A DNA stretch of 64,000 bases from an uncultured Tissierellia bacterium. Lineage in GTDB: Bacteria; Bacillota; Clostridia; Tissierellales; Peptoniphilaceae. The DNA lies in contig CAMYAK010000006.1 in assembly GCA_947253765.1 (NCBI GenBank), forward strand, positions 1-64,000. The letters are read 5' to 3'. Both the position numbers and the translations under genes were made by a program. The notes under the pieces are model-generated. The model did not search any database, was not told where the DNA came from, and saw only the letters and a program-made list of their open reading frames with translations. Positions 15,515-24,619 of the stretch are shown one piece after another (the stretch's first letter is position 1; every line of letters begins with the position of its first letter).

Positions 15515-18118
15515 ATGAAAGGATTAAGACGACGGACGCTTGCCCTGGTCCTCGCCTTGGTCATGGTCCTGGGCCTCTTGCCCGGGACCCCAATTGCCAA
15601 GGCGGAAGGCGGGCTGGATATGACAGTTAGTACGCCAGTGGAACTTGGACAAGCTCTCCAAAAGATTCGGATGGAGGGTGAAGATGGTCAGGAGAATATC
15701 ATTCGCCTAGGGGCAGACATTGACCTCTCAGACTATGAATATGACCTAATTATTGAAAACAATACGACCTTATTGGGTCAGGGACATACCCTGAATATGG
15801 GCAAGATCAGTTTTACGATTATTCGCGGCGCGACTCTGTCCTTAGGAAAAGAAAATCCCCAAGGTAATGAGAACAGCTTAACCATTACCTCTTCGGCTAC
15901 AAAGGATGATCCAAGAGTATTATCGGCCATTTTTGTTGGGGGGTACGATCCGGATGTCGAAGAGCCAACCTTACTTCCCGGCGATCTCAAAATGTATGAT
16001 GGAGTAGAAATCACCGGCATGGTTTCCAATAACAAGAACGGAGCTTCTGCAATCAACATTTCCTCCGGAGAATTTGATATGTACGGGGGGAAGATTCATC
16101 ATAATCAGAGTTATCCAGGCACACCCGGCAAAGTGGGCGCTGCAATTTTTATCATGGGGTCAAAGAAAGACGGGGTTACCGTGACCTTCAATATGAAAGG
16201 CGGCGAGATTTCTGATAATTATGCAAAGATGGGAGATGAAGTACCTTTCCATGGTAGTGCTATTTTCTCAAATCGTGGAAATTTCAAAATGACGGCCGGA
16301 AAAATAATAAATAATCGAATGGAAGGCCATGCACCTGATTCGGAGGAACGACTTTATGGTGGAGCTATAAGTGCTGTTAATAGTACAATAAATCTCCGCG
16401 GCGACAATAGGGATGCCGTTCTGATTTCCGGAAACAAGGGTGCCGCTTCCGGTGGAGCTATCTCCTTAGTCAACTCCCCTCTTACCGCTGAGAATGCCAC
16501 AATTGAGGGAAACAGTAGTAGCCTTTATGGAGGTGCCCTGACCACAAATGGCAAGGTGACCTTGAAAAATGTCCTGGTCCGGAACAACACATCCAAACAA
16601 GGTGGTGGGATTTTCCTGGATGAAGGCGGCGATTTAACCTGCGAAGAGAATACCCTCTTCCAAGGGAATACGGCCAAGGAAGCAGGCGGGGCAATTTATG
16701 ATAAAAAAGCGGCTGCCATGCCGGACTCTTCAGCGGAAGAATACGAAGATCTGACTGTGGACAAGGATAATTATTTTCAGAATATCCACCTGGACGAGAC
16801 CACCGGTTTTGACCAGAACCAGGCGGAAGGCGGCCTCTTTGTTCCGCCCTCCAACTGGTCTGCTTTTACCAACTTGGGCTATAAGCAGGACCCCACCCTC
16901 CACAACCCGACCGGTATTCCCAGTCCTCTGAATAATTACGACATCAACTACAAGAATGACTTCTTCTTCATCGGTTATGATGGCAATGGAGCGAAAGGCT
17001 CTATGCCGGTATCGGCCTATAAGAATGGAAAGACTGTCACCGTGAAGCTTCCTGAGAATGGCTTCGAAGTGCCGGCAGGGAAGGCCTTTAACGGCTGGAT
17101 GATTGAGGGAGAAAAGAAGGCGGTCGGCGATGAAATTAAGGTGAATAAGAACACCATGGTCCAGGCCCAGTGGAAGACAGTTTACCAACCCGGACCGGAT
17201 CCGGAGTCAGGGACAACCTCTCCGGAAACAGGAAAGATCCTCAAAGAACGGATTGCCGGAGAAGACCGGATTAAAACGGCTATTGCCCTTTCCAAGAAGA
17301 ACTTTGACCATGCCGACTATGTCGTTCTAGCTCGCTATGATAACTATGCCGACGCGCTGACGGCCGGTGTATTGGCTAAAGCTCTGAATGCACCCATTCT
17401 CCTGACCAAAACCCGGTCTTTGGACGGGGGAGTAAAGGCAGAGATCAGCCGTCTGGGCGTAAAAGAAGTCATCCTCGTTGGCGGGGACAGCGCCCTTAAT
17501 AATGAAGTCGAAGGCGCAGTAAAGAAGGGCTGGAAGTCCAACCGGATCGGCGGGTCCAACCGCTATGAGACATCGGCTCTGATTGCCCGGAAAATTGCCG
17601 AGCTCAAGGGAAATCCCGAGAAGGTAATCCTGACAACCGGACTCAATTATGCGGATGCCCTCTCCATTAGCCCCTATTCCGGAAAGATGGCCTATCCGAT
17701 CCTGCTCACCAAGACCAATGCCTTACCGGATGTCATTGAAAAGACCATCCAAGACCTTAAGGTATCTTCGGCCCTGGTGATGGGCGGTAAAGCGGCCTTG
17801 ACCGACTCTGTGGTGAAGGATCTGCCACAAAAGATGGATCGGATCGGTGGGGAAACTCGCTATGAAACTTCAGCCATAATTGCTGAACGCTTCTTCCCCA
17901 AAGCCACCGTCGCCTATCTCGTCTCCGGTGAAGACTTTGCCGATGCCCTGGCAGCGGGACCCGTCGCAGCTGGGGCAGATGTCCCTGTCATTCTTACGAA
18001 GAAGGCAGACCTGCCTAAAGTCATTGCCAAGCATATCCAAAAGGCAAGCTATGAAAAAATTATCATTGTTGGCGGTGTGAACGCTGTAAGCAAGGCGGTT
18101 GAGGATGCACTAAAGTAA
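15515..18118 (+). CDS. Secreted surface protein: beta-helix, Listeria-Bacteroides repeat and three CWB2 cell-wall anchors
   Basis: 867 residues. Signal peptide 1-31 (RRRTLALVLALVMVLGLL, cleavage near AKAEG). Residues about 45-410 show right-handed beta-helix character (repeats such as SGNKGAASGGAIS, NNTSKQGGGIFL, GNTAKEAGGAIYD). About 485-555 is an InlB-type Listeria-Bacteroides repeat (FIGYDGNGAKG, NGWMIEGEKK). Three CWB2 repeats of about 95 residues start near 578, 677 and 774 (RIAGEDRIKTA, RIGGSNRYETS, RIGGETRYETS), which in clostridia bind anionic polymers of the wall. Arginine is often CGG/CGC here, while neighbours favour AGG/AGA, and the gene looks richer in G+C, suggesting a separate origin. 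Likely adhesin or polysaccharide-binding; substrate unknown. RBS AAAGGAG. Confidence 0.9.
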   Translation: MKGLRRRTLALVLALVMVLGLLPGTPIAKAEGGLDMTVSTPVELGQALQKIRMEGEDGQENIIRLGADIDLSDYEYDLIIENNTTLLGQGHTLNMGKISFTIIRGATLSLGKENPQGNENSLTITSSATKDDPRVLSAIFVGGYDPDVEEPTLLPGDLKMYDGVEITGMVSNNKNGASAINISSGEFDMYGGKIHHNQSYPGTPGKVGAAIFIMGSKKDGVTVTFNMKGGEISDNYAKMGDEVPFHGSAIFSNRGNFKMTAGKIINNRMEGHAPDSEERLYGGAISAVNSTINLRGDNRDAVLISGNKGAASGGAISLVNSPLTAENATIEGNSSSLYGGALTTNGKVTLKNVLVRNNTSKQGGGIFLDEGGDLTCEENTLFQGNTAKEAGGAIYDKKAAAMPDSSAEEYEDLTVDKDNYFQNIHLDETTGFDQNQAEGGLFVPPSNWSAFTNLGYKQDPTLHNPTGIPSPLNNYDINYKNDFFFIGYDGNGAKGSMPVSAYKNGKTVTVKLPENGFEVPAGKAFNGWMIEGEKKAVGDEIKVNKNTMVQAQWKTVYQPGPDPESGTTSPETGKILKERIAGEDRIKTAIALSKKNFDHADYVVLARYDNYADALTAGVLAKALNAPILLTKTRSLDGGVKAEISRLGVKEVILVGGDSALNNEVEGAVKKGWKSNRIGGSNRYETSALIARKIAELKGNPEKVILTTGLNYADALSISPYSGKMAYPILLTKTNALPDVIEKTIQDLKVSSALVMGGKAALTDSVVKDLPQKMDRIGGETRYETSAIIAERFFPKATVAYLVSGEDFADALAAGPVAAGADVPVILTKKADLPKVIAKHIQKASYEKIIIVGGVNAVSKAVEDALK

Positions 18119-18217
18119 AAAATCGCTGAGCGTTAAAGGTTGGGGCCGGACCCGGAGGAGGCATCCTGTGGATCCGGCTCATTCTCCTTTACGACAAGTT
18201 GGAGACTTGTAAAATGA

Positions 18218-18305
18218 AATGCAACAAATAAAAAAATCCATGGCCAATCTGATAAAGTGTTAATAGTCACAAAAATACAAAGGAGAAGCCATGGAGTGTT
18301 GCATT
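18218..18305. repeat. Nested inverted repeats, possible insertion-sequence remnant
   Basis: AATGCAACA (18218-18226) pairs perfectly with TGTTGCATT (18297-18305), and inside it CCATGGC (18238-18244) pairs with GCCATGG (18288-18294). The right arm overlaps AAGGAGAAGCC-ATG, the start of a frame MECCIKNYNSHG that stops after 12 codons, as if the beginning of a transposase had been left behind. The rest of the stretch between the CWB2 gene and rpsT (18119-18417) holds a GC-rich imperfect hairpin near 18146-18180 and a small one at 18194-18210. Confidence 0.4.
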
Positions 18306-18417
18306 AAAAATTACAATTCACACGGATAAGGGCGAAAAAAATTAATTTGCACATAGCTGCCTTATATGGTAAACTTCCTTGGTAGCTAATTTTATAAACA
18401 TGATAGGGGGTGAGCAG

Positions 18418-18684
18418 ATGGCAAATATCAAGTCAGCGAAGAAAAGAATAGAGATCGCAAAGAGAAATACCTTGCGTAATAAGAGCAAACGCTCTGAAAT
18501 CAACACATACATCAAAAAATTTGGGGTAGCTATTGAGGAAAACAAGGGCGAAGAGGCTCGTGAACTTCTTAAGACCATCGATAAAAAGCTCAAGCGCGCT
18601 TCTTTGAAAGGTGCAGTTTCTAAAAACGCGGCTAGTCGCCGAATCAGCACACTTCAGAAGAAACTCAATGCTCAAGCTTCCTAA
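18418..18684 (+). CDS. rpsT: 30S ribosomal protein S20
   Basis: 88 residues, MANIKSAKKRIEIAKRNTLR, lysine/arginine-rich helices and the ending KKLNAQAS, of normal length for S20, which binds 16S rRNA early in 30S assembly. The ATG at 18418 follows GGGGGTGAGC; an upstream in-frame start at 18379 would add residues not found in S20. Transcribed alone, ending at a strong terminator. In related genomes it adjoins holA on one side and lepA, often with sporulation genes between, on the other. Confidence 0.97.
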   Translation: MANIKSAKKRIEIAKRNTLRNKSKRSEINTYIKKFGVAIEENKGEEARELLKTIDKKLKRASLKGAVSKNAASRRISTLQKKLNAQAS

Positions 18685-18726
18685 ATTATAAATTTTAATA
18701 TTTTGATCAAAAAATTAAGAAAGATT

Positions 18727-18753
18727 GACCTGATTTTTATCAGGTCTTTTTTT
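18727..18753 (+). terminator. Rho-independent terminator after rpsT
   Basis: GACCTGAT/ATCAGGTC (18727-18734 with 18739-18746), TTTT loop, then seven T. Confidence 0.92.
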
Positions 18754-18764
18754 GTTAGCGGATA

Positions 18765-18793
18765 TTGACACGAAATAACTAGAGGTTTATTAT
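18765..18793 (+). promoter_or_regulatory. Sigma-A promoter for the 129-residue membrane protein gene
   Basis: Perfect TTGACA (18765-18770), 17-base spacer, TATTAT (18788-18793); about 85 nt before the start codon and right after the rpsT terminator. Confidence 0.65.
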
Positions 18794-18878
18794 CTGTGTG
18801 GCCTATTTATTTTGGTCGGATTAGACTCAAGAGAGCCTTGCATTACTTAAGCCAAGTTTTAAAGAAAGGTAAATACCA

Positions 18879-19268
18879 ATGAAAATAAATAAGCAGCTTT
18901 GGGTGTTTGGACTATTTTTATGGATAGAGCTATTATTAATAACCCTTTTATCTCATTTTTATATAGGCCGTTTCGACCAAAAATCAATGAGATTAATTAT
19001 AAATATTTTTGCTTGCGGACTTTTTATTTTATCCGGAAGATATATCAATAAAAAACACCTAATTATCTATATATTATTGTTTATTATTTTAGCAATTAAT
19101 AAAGAAACTCGTTGGTCTGAAGGCTTTGCTGACGGCCCCTCTATTGCACCCATTATTATTGGCTTGGCTGAAGCTGTAACGCTTAGTGCCTACTTAAAGT
19201 ATAGAAAAGGGATAAAGGCATTAAAAAATGATGAGGCCGGGCAGGAATTAGTGGAAAAAGGAGAATAA
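18879..19268 (+). CDS. Small membrane protein of unknown function
   Basis: 129 residues with four hydrophobic segments (about 7-27, 37-52, 58-74, 88-106) and a charged C-terminal tail (KALKNDEAGQELVEKGE). AAAGG lies ahead of the ATG. It has its own near-consensus promoter and terminator, so it is a single-gene unit. More A+T-rich than its neighbours by eye. I do not recognise the family; it stands where sporulation genes lie in spore-forming relatives. Confidence 0.6.
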   Translation: MKINKQLWVFGLFLWIELLLITLLSHFYIGRFDQKSMRLIINIFACGLFILSGRYINKKHLIIYILLFIILAINKETRWSEGFADGPSIAPIIIGLAEAVTLSAYLKYRKGIKALKNDEAGQELVEKGE

Positions 19269-19291
19269 AGAAGGAATATTATCAACTATAA

Positions 19292-19327
19292 AGAGATGGA
19301 TGAAATTCAAAACATCCATCTCTTTTT
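19292..19327 (+). terminator. Rho-independent terminator
   Basis: AGAGATGGATG/CATCCATCTCT (19292-19302 with 19313-19323), ten-base loop, then TTTT. Confidence 0.88.
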
Positions 19328-19395
19328 GTCTTTATAATATTTATACAAGCTATTATTAACATTGTAATAAGCCTTTAATAAGAAAGGAGAAATAT

Positions 19396-19806
19396 ATGGA
19401 CAAAAAGAAAGAGATAGAAGAAGCGGTGAATGCAGCCGATAAGGCCTTGGGATGTCTTACAGAAGCTGCAGAACAGTTAAGAGTTGCCGGCAAATGGGGT
19501 ATTTTCGACATGCTGGGAGAGGGAGCCTTAACGACCCTTATAAAACATTCAAGGCTCAGCGATGCTAATTCCGAAATAGAAAAAGCAAAGCAAGCGGTTA
19601 AAAATTTAAGCAAAGAATTGGCGGATGTCGATCAAGTTCTTGATATAAATATAGATATATCTTCTTTCCTTAATTTTTCAGACTACTTTTTTGACGGGCT
19701 AATAGTGGACTGGATGGTTCAGGATAAAATAAGAGCAGCCGAAAAGCAGGTTAATGAAGCAATCGAAAGAGTTGAAGAGATAAAAGCCGGCCTTTTAAAA
19801 ATGTGA
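19396..19806 (+). CDS. Small helical cytoplasmic protein of unknown function
   Basis: 136 residues, nearly all predicted helix: an N-terminal amphipathic helix (KEIEEAVNAADKALGCLTEA), a conserved-looking turn GKWGIFDMLGEGALTTLIKH, a second charged helix, a short loop with DINIDISSFLNFSDYFFDG, and a C-terminal helix (AEKQVNEAIERVEEIKAGL). No signal peptide, membrane segment or catalytic motif. AGAAAGGAG precedes the ATG. The coiled-coil-like hairpin shape suggests self-association or a partner protein; no function can be assigned. Confidence 0.6.
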   Translation: MDKKKEIEEAVNAADKALGCLTEAAEQLRVAGKWGIFDMLGEGALTTLIKHSRLSDANSEIEKAKQAVKNLSKELADVDQVLDINIDISSFLNFSDYFFDGLIVDWMVQDKIRAAEKQVNEAIERVEEIKAGLLKM

Positions 19807-19856
19807 GTATCCGGGCCTGTTTTTTGCCCACCTTTAAAGTTAAATACGGCAGTCTG

Positions 19857-19865
19857 TGTTATACT
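19857..19865 (+). promoter_or_regulatory. Extended -10 promoter candidate for the signal peptidase/lepA operon
   Basis: TGT followed by TATACT (-10 at 19860-19865) forms an extended -10; no good -35 box. It lies about 55 nt before the first signal peptidase. Confidence 0.35.
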
Positions 19866-19919
19866 ATTCTGGTAAATTAACAAGAAAACCGAAAGGTGTT
19901 TTATAGATAAGGAGCCGCC

Positions 19920-21053
19920 ATGAAAATAGAAAATTGGGAAGACAGGAGCGGAGAAAAGGGCTTTGATGAAGAGATGGAAAATACACGTCCATTTGACCCC
20001 GCAGAGATCAGGAGAAGCCTAAAAGAGGATTTCGAACAGGACCGTCGTGAAGAGATGTCGGCAAAAGGAAATATGGAATCCGGAAGTGATGACAGCGGTG
20101 ATTATGACAAGGATGCCCTGATGTTCCAGATGAGGCGCAGGCAGCTTGAGAAAGAAAAAAATGACGATTCACCACTAGAGGAAAAGAATGTCGAAAAAGA
20201 ACCTGTAATTGAGAATAATTTAGACGATACGGACGAGCTTTTTGGGGTTAATTGGAAGAGCCTTAATGAGCAGAAAGAGGAAGAGGAAGCTCAAGAACCC
20301 CAAGCTGAAAGCGTAGATTCAAATATTTCAGACACGGAAGACCGGGATGGGGTTACCTATGAAATATATGAAGATGAACAAGACAACAAATATGAAGATG
20401 AAGAAGACGGCGATGAAGGCGAAACCCATGACCGGGAAGATAAGGTTTTCGTTGTAAGTAAGAAGAGACCTTCAAATCAAGGACCGGAAAGATATGATAA
20501 AGAAAATGTCGAACCACCTAAAAAGAAATCTTCATTTTTTGTGGCATTGAGGGACTGGGTTCTTCCATTAGTGGCCGCAGTCGCCCTGGCCTTGATAATC
20601 AGGATGTTCATAGGTGGTGCTACTACCGTCAAAGGGGAGTCCATGTACCCAACCCTCAGTAACGGGGATATACTCCTGGTGAGCAAGATCCCTACATATA
20701 GCCACCAGTTCAAGAGAAGCGATATAGTCATACTTGACAGCCCTGACCACCCTGATGAACTCTATGTAAAGAGGGTTATAGGCCTTCCCGGAGAAACCGT
20801 TGAAATCCATGACGGCAAGGTCTTCATTGACGGCCTGCTCTTGGTAGAGCACTACATTAAAGACATTCCCACAGAGAGCTACCAGGACAATGTTTGGGTT
20901 CTTTCATCAGACCAATACTTTGTAATGGGCGATAATAGGAATCCGGGAGCAAGCAACGATAGCCGGCTGTTTGGCCCGGTTCCTGCCGATAGGCTCGAGG
21001 CGGTTGCCCGTTTCCGGATCTGGCCCCTTACTCACATGAAGAGTTTCTATTAA
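19920..21053 (+). CDS. Type I signal peptidase with long acidic N-terminal extension
   Basis: 377 residues. The first 200 or so are cytoplasmic, very acidic and of low complexity (runs such as DEQDNKYEDEEDGDEGE), followed by basic KKKSS, one membrane helix (about 212-231) and the S26 peptidase domain. Catalytic Ser241 lies in KGESMYPTL and Lys284 in YVKRVIGLPGE; the box GDNRNPGASNDSR is also present. It cleaves signal peptides on the outer face of the membrane. The extension is about twice the usual total length of a Gram-positive SipS-type enzyme; such acidic leaders may contact the secretion machinery or ribosome, but this is speculation. RBS AAGGAGCC. It heads a run with a second peptidase, lepA and hemW. 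Confidence 0.92.
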   Translation: MKIENWEDRSGEKGFDEEMENTRPFDPAEIRRSLKEDFEQDRREEMSAKGNMESGSDDSGDYDKDALMFQMRRRQLEKEKNDDSPLEEKNVEKEPVIENNLDDTDELFGVNWKSLNEQKEEEEAQEPQAESVDSNISDTEDRDGVTYEIYEDEQDNKYEDEEDGDEGETHDREDKVFVVSKKRPSNQGPERYDKENVEPPKKKSSFFVALRDWVLPLVAAVALALIIRMFIGGATTVKGESMYPTLSNGDILLVSKIPTYSHQFKRSDIVILDSPDHPDELYVKRVIGLPGETVEIHDGKVFIDGLLLVEHYIKDIPTESYQDNVWVLSSDQYFVMGDNRNPGASNDSRLFGPVPADRLEAVARFRIWPLTHMKSFY

Positions 21054-21087
21054 TATACTGAGTTTTATGATAGATTGAGGAGGTTCT

Positions 21088-21627
21088 ATGAGGGCCGAAA
21101 AAAAATTAAAACAGAGAAAATTCGGCCCCGTTTTGCTTCTCAAGATTTTGGCAATAGCCCTGCTAGTGGCCTTTTTGATCACTAAATTTCTTGTGAGCTC
21201 GACCAGGGTTGAGGGGTCTTCCATGATGGAAACCCTTCACAGCGGGGACAGGCTCCTGGTATTCAAGCCGGGGTCGGATGTTGACAGCCTGGAAAGAGGA
21301 GACATAATTGTTTTCAGACCGCCGGGAGAAAGTCGTTTCTATATTAAACGTGTCATAGGACTACCGAATGAATATGTCCAAATTGACAACGGAAGTGTCT
21401 TTATAAACGGGAAAAGACTTGAAGAGGACTATGTCAATTCAGCTTATACATATACCGGCGACAAGACCGAGTGGTATATAGGCCAAGGTCAAGTATTTGT
21501 TTTAGGAGACAACAGAAAAGAAGGCGCCAGCAAGGACAGCAGGGTATTCGGCCCCATTAATGGAAATACCATAGAGGGGCATGCCGGTTTCCGTTATTAT
21601 CCCTTCAGATCGATAGGACCGATTTAG
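21088..21627 (+). CDS. lepB: Second type I signal peptidase
   Basis: 179 residues, the usual compact Gram-positive form: short basic N-terminus, one membrane helix (about 10-32), Ser45 in VEGSSMMETL, Lys87 in YIKRVIGLPN and GDNRKEGASKDSR. Both catalytic residues are intact, so the two tandem enzymes are probably both active, perhaps with different precursors. It is 34 nt after the first peptidase and 8 nt before lepA, with TGAGGAGG before the ATG. Confidence 0.93.
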   Translation: MRAEKKLKQRKFGPVLLLKILAIALLVAFLITKFLVSSTRVEGSSMMETLHSGDRLLVFKPGSDVDSLERGDIIVFRPPGESRFYIKRVIGLPNEYVQIDNGSVFINGKRLEEDYVNSAYTYTGDKTEWYIGQGQVFVLGDNRKEGASKDSRVFGPINGNTIEGHAGFRYYPFRSIGPI

Positions 21628-21635
21628 GAGAAGCT

Positions 21636-23447
21636 ATGAAATATAATTCTGATCAAATAAGAAATTTTTGCATAATAGCCCATATTGACCATGGCAAATC
21701 AACTTTGGCTGACCGTTTAATAGAAAAGACCGGAGCGGTAACGGCAAGGGAGATGAGAGAGCAGCTCCTTGACTCCATGGATTTGGAGAAGGAGAGAGGA
21801 ATTACCATAAAGCTCAAGTCTGTCAAGCTCTTTTATGATGCCAAGGACGGTAAGCGCTATGTATTGAATTTGATAGATACCCCGGGACATGTAGATTTCA
21901 ATTATGAAGTCTCAAGGTCACTTGCTGCTTGTGAGGGAGCCATACTTATAGTTGATGCTTCACAGGGGGTGGAAGCCCAGACCTTGGCCAATACATATCT
22001 GGCCTTGGAAGAAGACTTGGAAATCCTCCCGGTTGTTAATAAGATAGACCTACCAAGTGCGGACATAGAATTCGCCAAGGGAGAAATAGAGAATATATTA
22101 GGCTTTGACAGCGAAGGCATACCCCTGATATCGGCAAAAGTCGGTACAAATATAGACGATGTTTTGGAAGACATAGTCAAGAATGTACCGCCGCCACAAG
22201 GTGATCCTGATAAGCCGTTGAAGGCCTTGATCTTCGACTCATATTATGACTCATATAAAGGAGTCGTCCTTTTCATAAGGGTTATAGATGGAAAGATAAA
22301 ACCCGGGCAAAAAATTAAGCTCATGGCCACGGGAAAAGAATATGATGTTGACGAGGTCGGGTATGTTTCCGGTGGGAATATGCCCATAGGGGAGCTTATA
22401 ACAGGCGATGTAGGCTATGTTGTGGCCTCGATCAAGACCGTAGGAGATGCAGGAGTAGGTGATACCGTTACAGATGCTCTAAACCCCACTGAGCACCCTC
22501 TTCCGGGATATAAAAAAGTAATGCCTATGGTATATGCCGGCATCTATCCCACTGAAAATGAAGACGTCAACTCTATCAGAGATGCATTGGAAAAGCTCAG
22601 GGTCAATGATGCGGCCCTGACATTTGAAAAGGAATCATCAATAGCCTTGGGTTTCGGCTTCAGGTGCGGTTTCTTAGGAATGCTCCATATGGAAATTGTT
22701 GAGGAGAGGCTTGAGAGGGAATTCAACCTTGACATGATCGTTACTGCACCTTCTGTAATATACAGGTTGAAACTCAATTCGGGAAAAGAGCTGGAATTGC
22801 AGAACCCTGCAGACTTCCCGGACCCAACGGACATCAATACAATTTCAGAGCCCATTGTCAATGCAAGAATAATGACGCCAAAAGAATATATAGGGACAAT
22901 TATGGAATTATGCCAGGACAGGAGGGGCGTTTACAAGACCATGGAGTACCTTGATGAGAGAAGGGTTTCCATTGTCTATGACCTGCCCCTGAACGAGGTA
23001 ATTTATGACTTCTTCGATGCACTCAAGTCCAGGACAAGAGGTTTCGCTTCGCTTGATTATGACCTCAAGGATTATGAGAAGAGCGACCTGGTTAAACTTG
23101 ACATACTCATTAACGGAGAGCCTGTTGACGCCCTATCCCTTATAGTGCACAGGGACAAGGCCTATGACAGGGGCAGAAACATATGTGTTCGCTTGAAAAA
23201 AGAAATTCCGAGACACCAGTTCGCCATCCCCGTTCAGGCTGCTATCGGAGGAAAGATCATAGCCAGGGAGACTGTTTCAGCCCTGAGAAAAGATGTTATA
23301 GCCAAGTGCTATGGCGGAGACATATCTAGAAAGAAGAAGCTCTTGGAGAAGCAAAAAGAGGGCAAGAAGAGGATGAGACAGATCGGCAATGTAACCCTGC
23401 CTCAATCCGCCTTCCTATCAGTGCTTAAATATGATGAAGATGAATAA
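21636..23447 (+). CDS. lepA: Elongation factor 4 (LepA)
   Basis: 603 residues, full family length. G motifs: AHIDHGKSTLADRL (G1), DTPGHVDF (G3), NKIDLPSAD (G4); then EF-Tu-like domain II, an EF-G-like domain and the LepA-specific C-terminal domain (CYGGDISRKKKLLEKQKEGK). LepA is a ribosome-bound GTPase involved in translation initiation and back-translocation under stress. RBS TAGGAGAAGC eight nt after the second signal peptidase; the end overlaps hemW. Confidence 0.98.
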   Translation: MKYNSDQIRNFCIIAHIDHGKSTLADRLIEKTGAVTAREMREQLLDSMDLEKERGITIKLKSVKLFYDAKDGKRYVLNLIDTPGHVDFNYEVSRSLAACEGAILIVDASQGVEAQTLANTYLALEEDLEILPVVNKIDLPSADIEFAKGEIENILGFDSEGIPLISAKVGTNIDDVLEDIVKNVPPPQGDPDKPLKALIFDSYYDSYKGVVLFIRVIDGKIKPGQKIKLMATGKEYDVDEVGYVSGGNMPIGELITGDVGYVVASIKTVGDAGVGDTVTDALNPTEHPLPGYKKVMPMVYAGIYPTENEDVNSIRDALEKLRVNDAALTFEKESSIALGFGFRCGFLGMLHMEIVEERLEREFNLDMIVTAPSVIYRLKLNSGKELELQNPADFPDPTDINTISEPIVNARIMTPKEYIGTIMELCQDRRGVYKTMEYLDERRVSIVYDLPLNEVIYDFFDALKSRTRGFASLDYDLKDYEKSDLVKLDILINGEPVDALSLIVHRDKAYDRGRNICVRLKKEIPRHQFAIPVQAAIGGKIIARETVSALRKDVIAKCYGGDISRKKKLLEKQKEGKKRMRQIGNVTLPQSAFLSVLKYDEDE

Positions 23448-24618
23448 TACAGAAATCGCAAATAGGAAATTGGGACTTTACTTCCATATACCTTTCTGCA
23501 AGGAGAGGTGTTCCTATTGCGATTTTTTAACTTTCCCCCACGTAGAAGCCTACCACTCACCTTACATAGATTCCCTCATAGAAGAAATAAAGCTGTGGAG
23601 TCCAAAGATCCAATCTGAAAATTATCTGATTGACAGCCTCTACATTGGCGGGGGTACGCCCACAATACTATCCAATGCCGACCTACAAAGGCTTTTAAAA
23701 GCTATAAGGGCCGGCTTTAAAATTTCTGAGGGTTGTGAATGGACGGTTGAGGCAAATCCGGGGACCTTGAGTGATGAAAAACTGGATATTATTCAGGATG
23801 CCGGGATAAACAGGATTTCACTTGGAGTCCAGACCATGTCTCAAAAGCTCATAGACTTCTGTAAGAGGGTCCAGACACCTGAAGTGGTCTATAGTGATAT
23901 TGACCTGATCAAAAGCCGCAATTTTTTCGATTTAAATCTTGATTTCATTTTTTCCATACCTGGACAAATGGAAGAGGATATTGACAGGGACTTGGAGGCA
24001 ATTGCCGATATGGATCCGGACCACATTTCATATTACAGCCTTATCATAGAGGATAAGACCCTGCTCAAATTTTGGATAAATAAGGGAAAGGTTAAACTCA
24101 ATTCGGAAGCTAAGGAGGTTGAACTCATGACGAGGGCCTTTAAAGGGCTTGAAGACTTGGGCTACCACCGCTATGAGATTTCCAATTTTGCCAAGAAGGG
24201 AAAAGAGTCTGAACACAATCTCAAATACTGGTCCATGGATGAGTATTTGGGCCTGGGCCTTGGGTCAGCCTCTTACTTAAATCACGAACGATTTTCCAAT
24301 ACAAGAAATATTCAGAAATATTTAAAATCAATTTCAAACAAAATCCTTCCATACAGCCCGGAAAAAAGAAACAGAGACGACGATATTTTCGAAGGCCTTA
24401 TGATGGGGTTCAGGAAAACAGCAGGCATAGACCGTAAAAAGTTCAAGGCCCTTATGGGGGAAGATCCTATGGATAGGGCCGGGGACTACTTTGCGAGGGA
24501 GAGGGAAAGGGGCCTGGTTGAATGGAATGCCGATAGGGTCATGCTTACTGAAAAGGGGCTGAATCTGCAGACTTCCTTCCTCACCGGCCTCCTGGACTAT
24601 TTTGATATATTTAATTGA
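23431..24618 (+). CDS. hemW: HemW-type radical SAM protein (haem chaperone family)
   Basis: 395 residues. Radical SAM cluster motif CKERCSYCDF, GGGTP motif in YIGGGTPTIL, and the HemN C-terminal domain. HemW proteins bind haem and pass it to target proteins; they are often misnamed coproporphyrinogen oxidases. The order lepA-hemW-hrcA is conserved in Bacillota, but here a 6-kb sugar-use block comes next. The start overlaps the lepA end by up to 17 nt; ATG codons at 23431, 23434 and 23440 are all possible and none has a strong RBS, so expression probably depends on coupling to lepA. Confidence 0.94.
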   Translation: MMKMNNTEIANRKLGLYFHIPFCKERCSYCDFLTFPHVEAYHSPYIDSLIEEIKLWSPKIQSENYLIDSLYIGGGTPTILSNADLQRLLKAIRAGFKISEGCEWTVEANPGTLSDEKLDIIQDAGINRISLGVQTMSQKLIDFCKRVQTPEVVYSDIDLIKSRNFFDLNLDFIFSIPGQMEEDIDRDLEAIADMDPDHISYYSLIIEDKTLLKFWINKGKVKLNSEAKEVELMTRAFKGLEDLGYHRYEISNFAKKGKESEHNLKYWSMDEYLGLGLGSASYLNHERFSNTRNIQKYLKSISNKILPYSPEKRNRDDDIFEGLMMGFRKTAGIDRKKFKALMGEDPMDRAGDYFARERERGLVEWNADRVMLTEKGLNLQTSFLTGLLDYFDIFN

Positions 24619-24619
24619 T

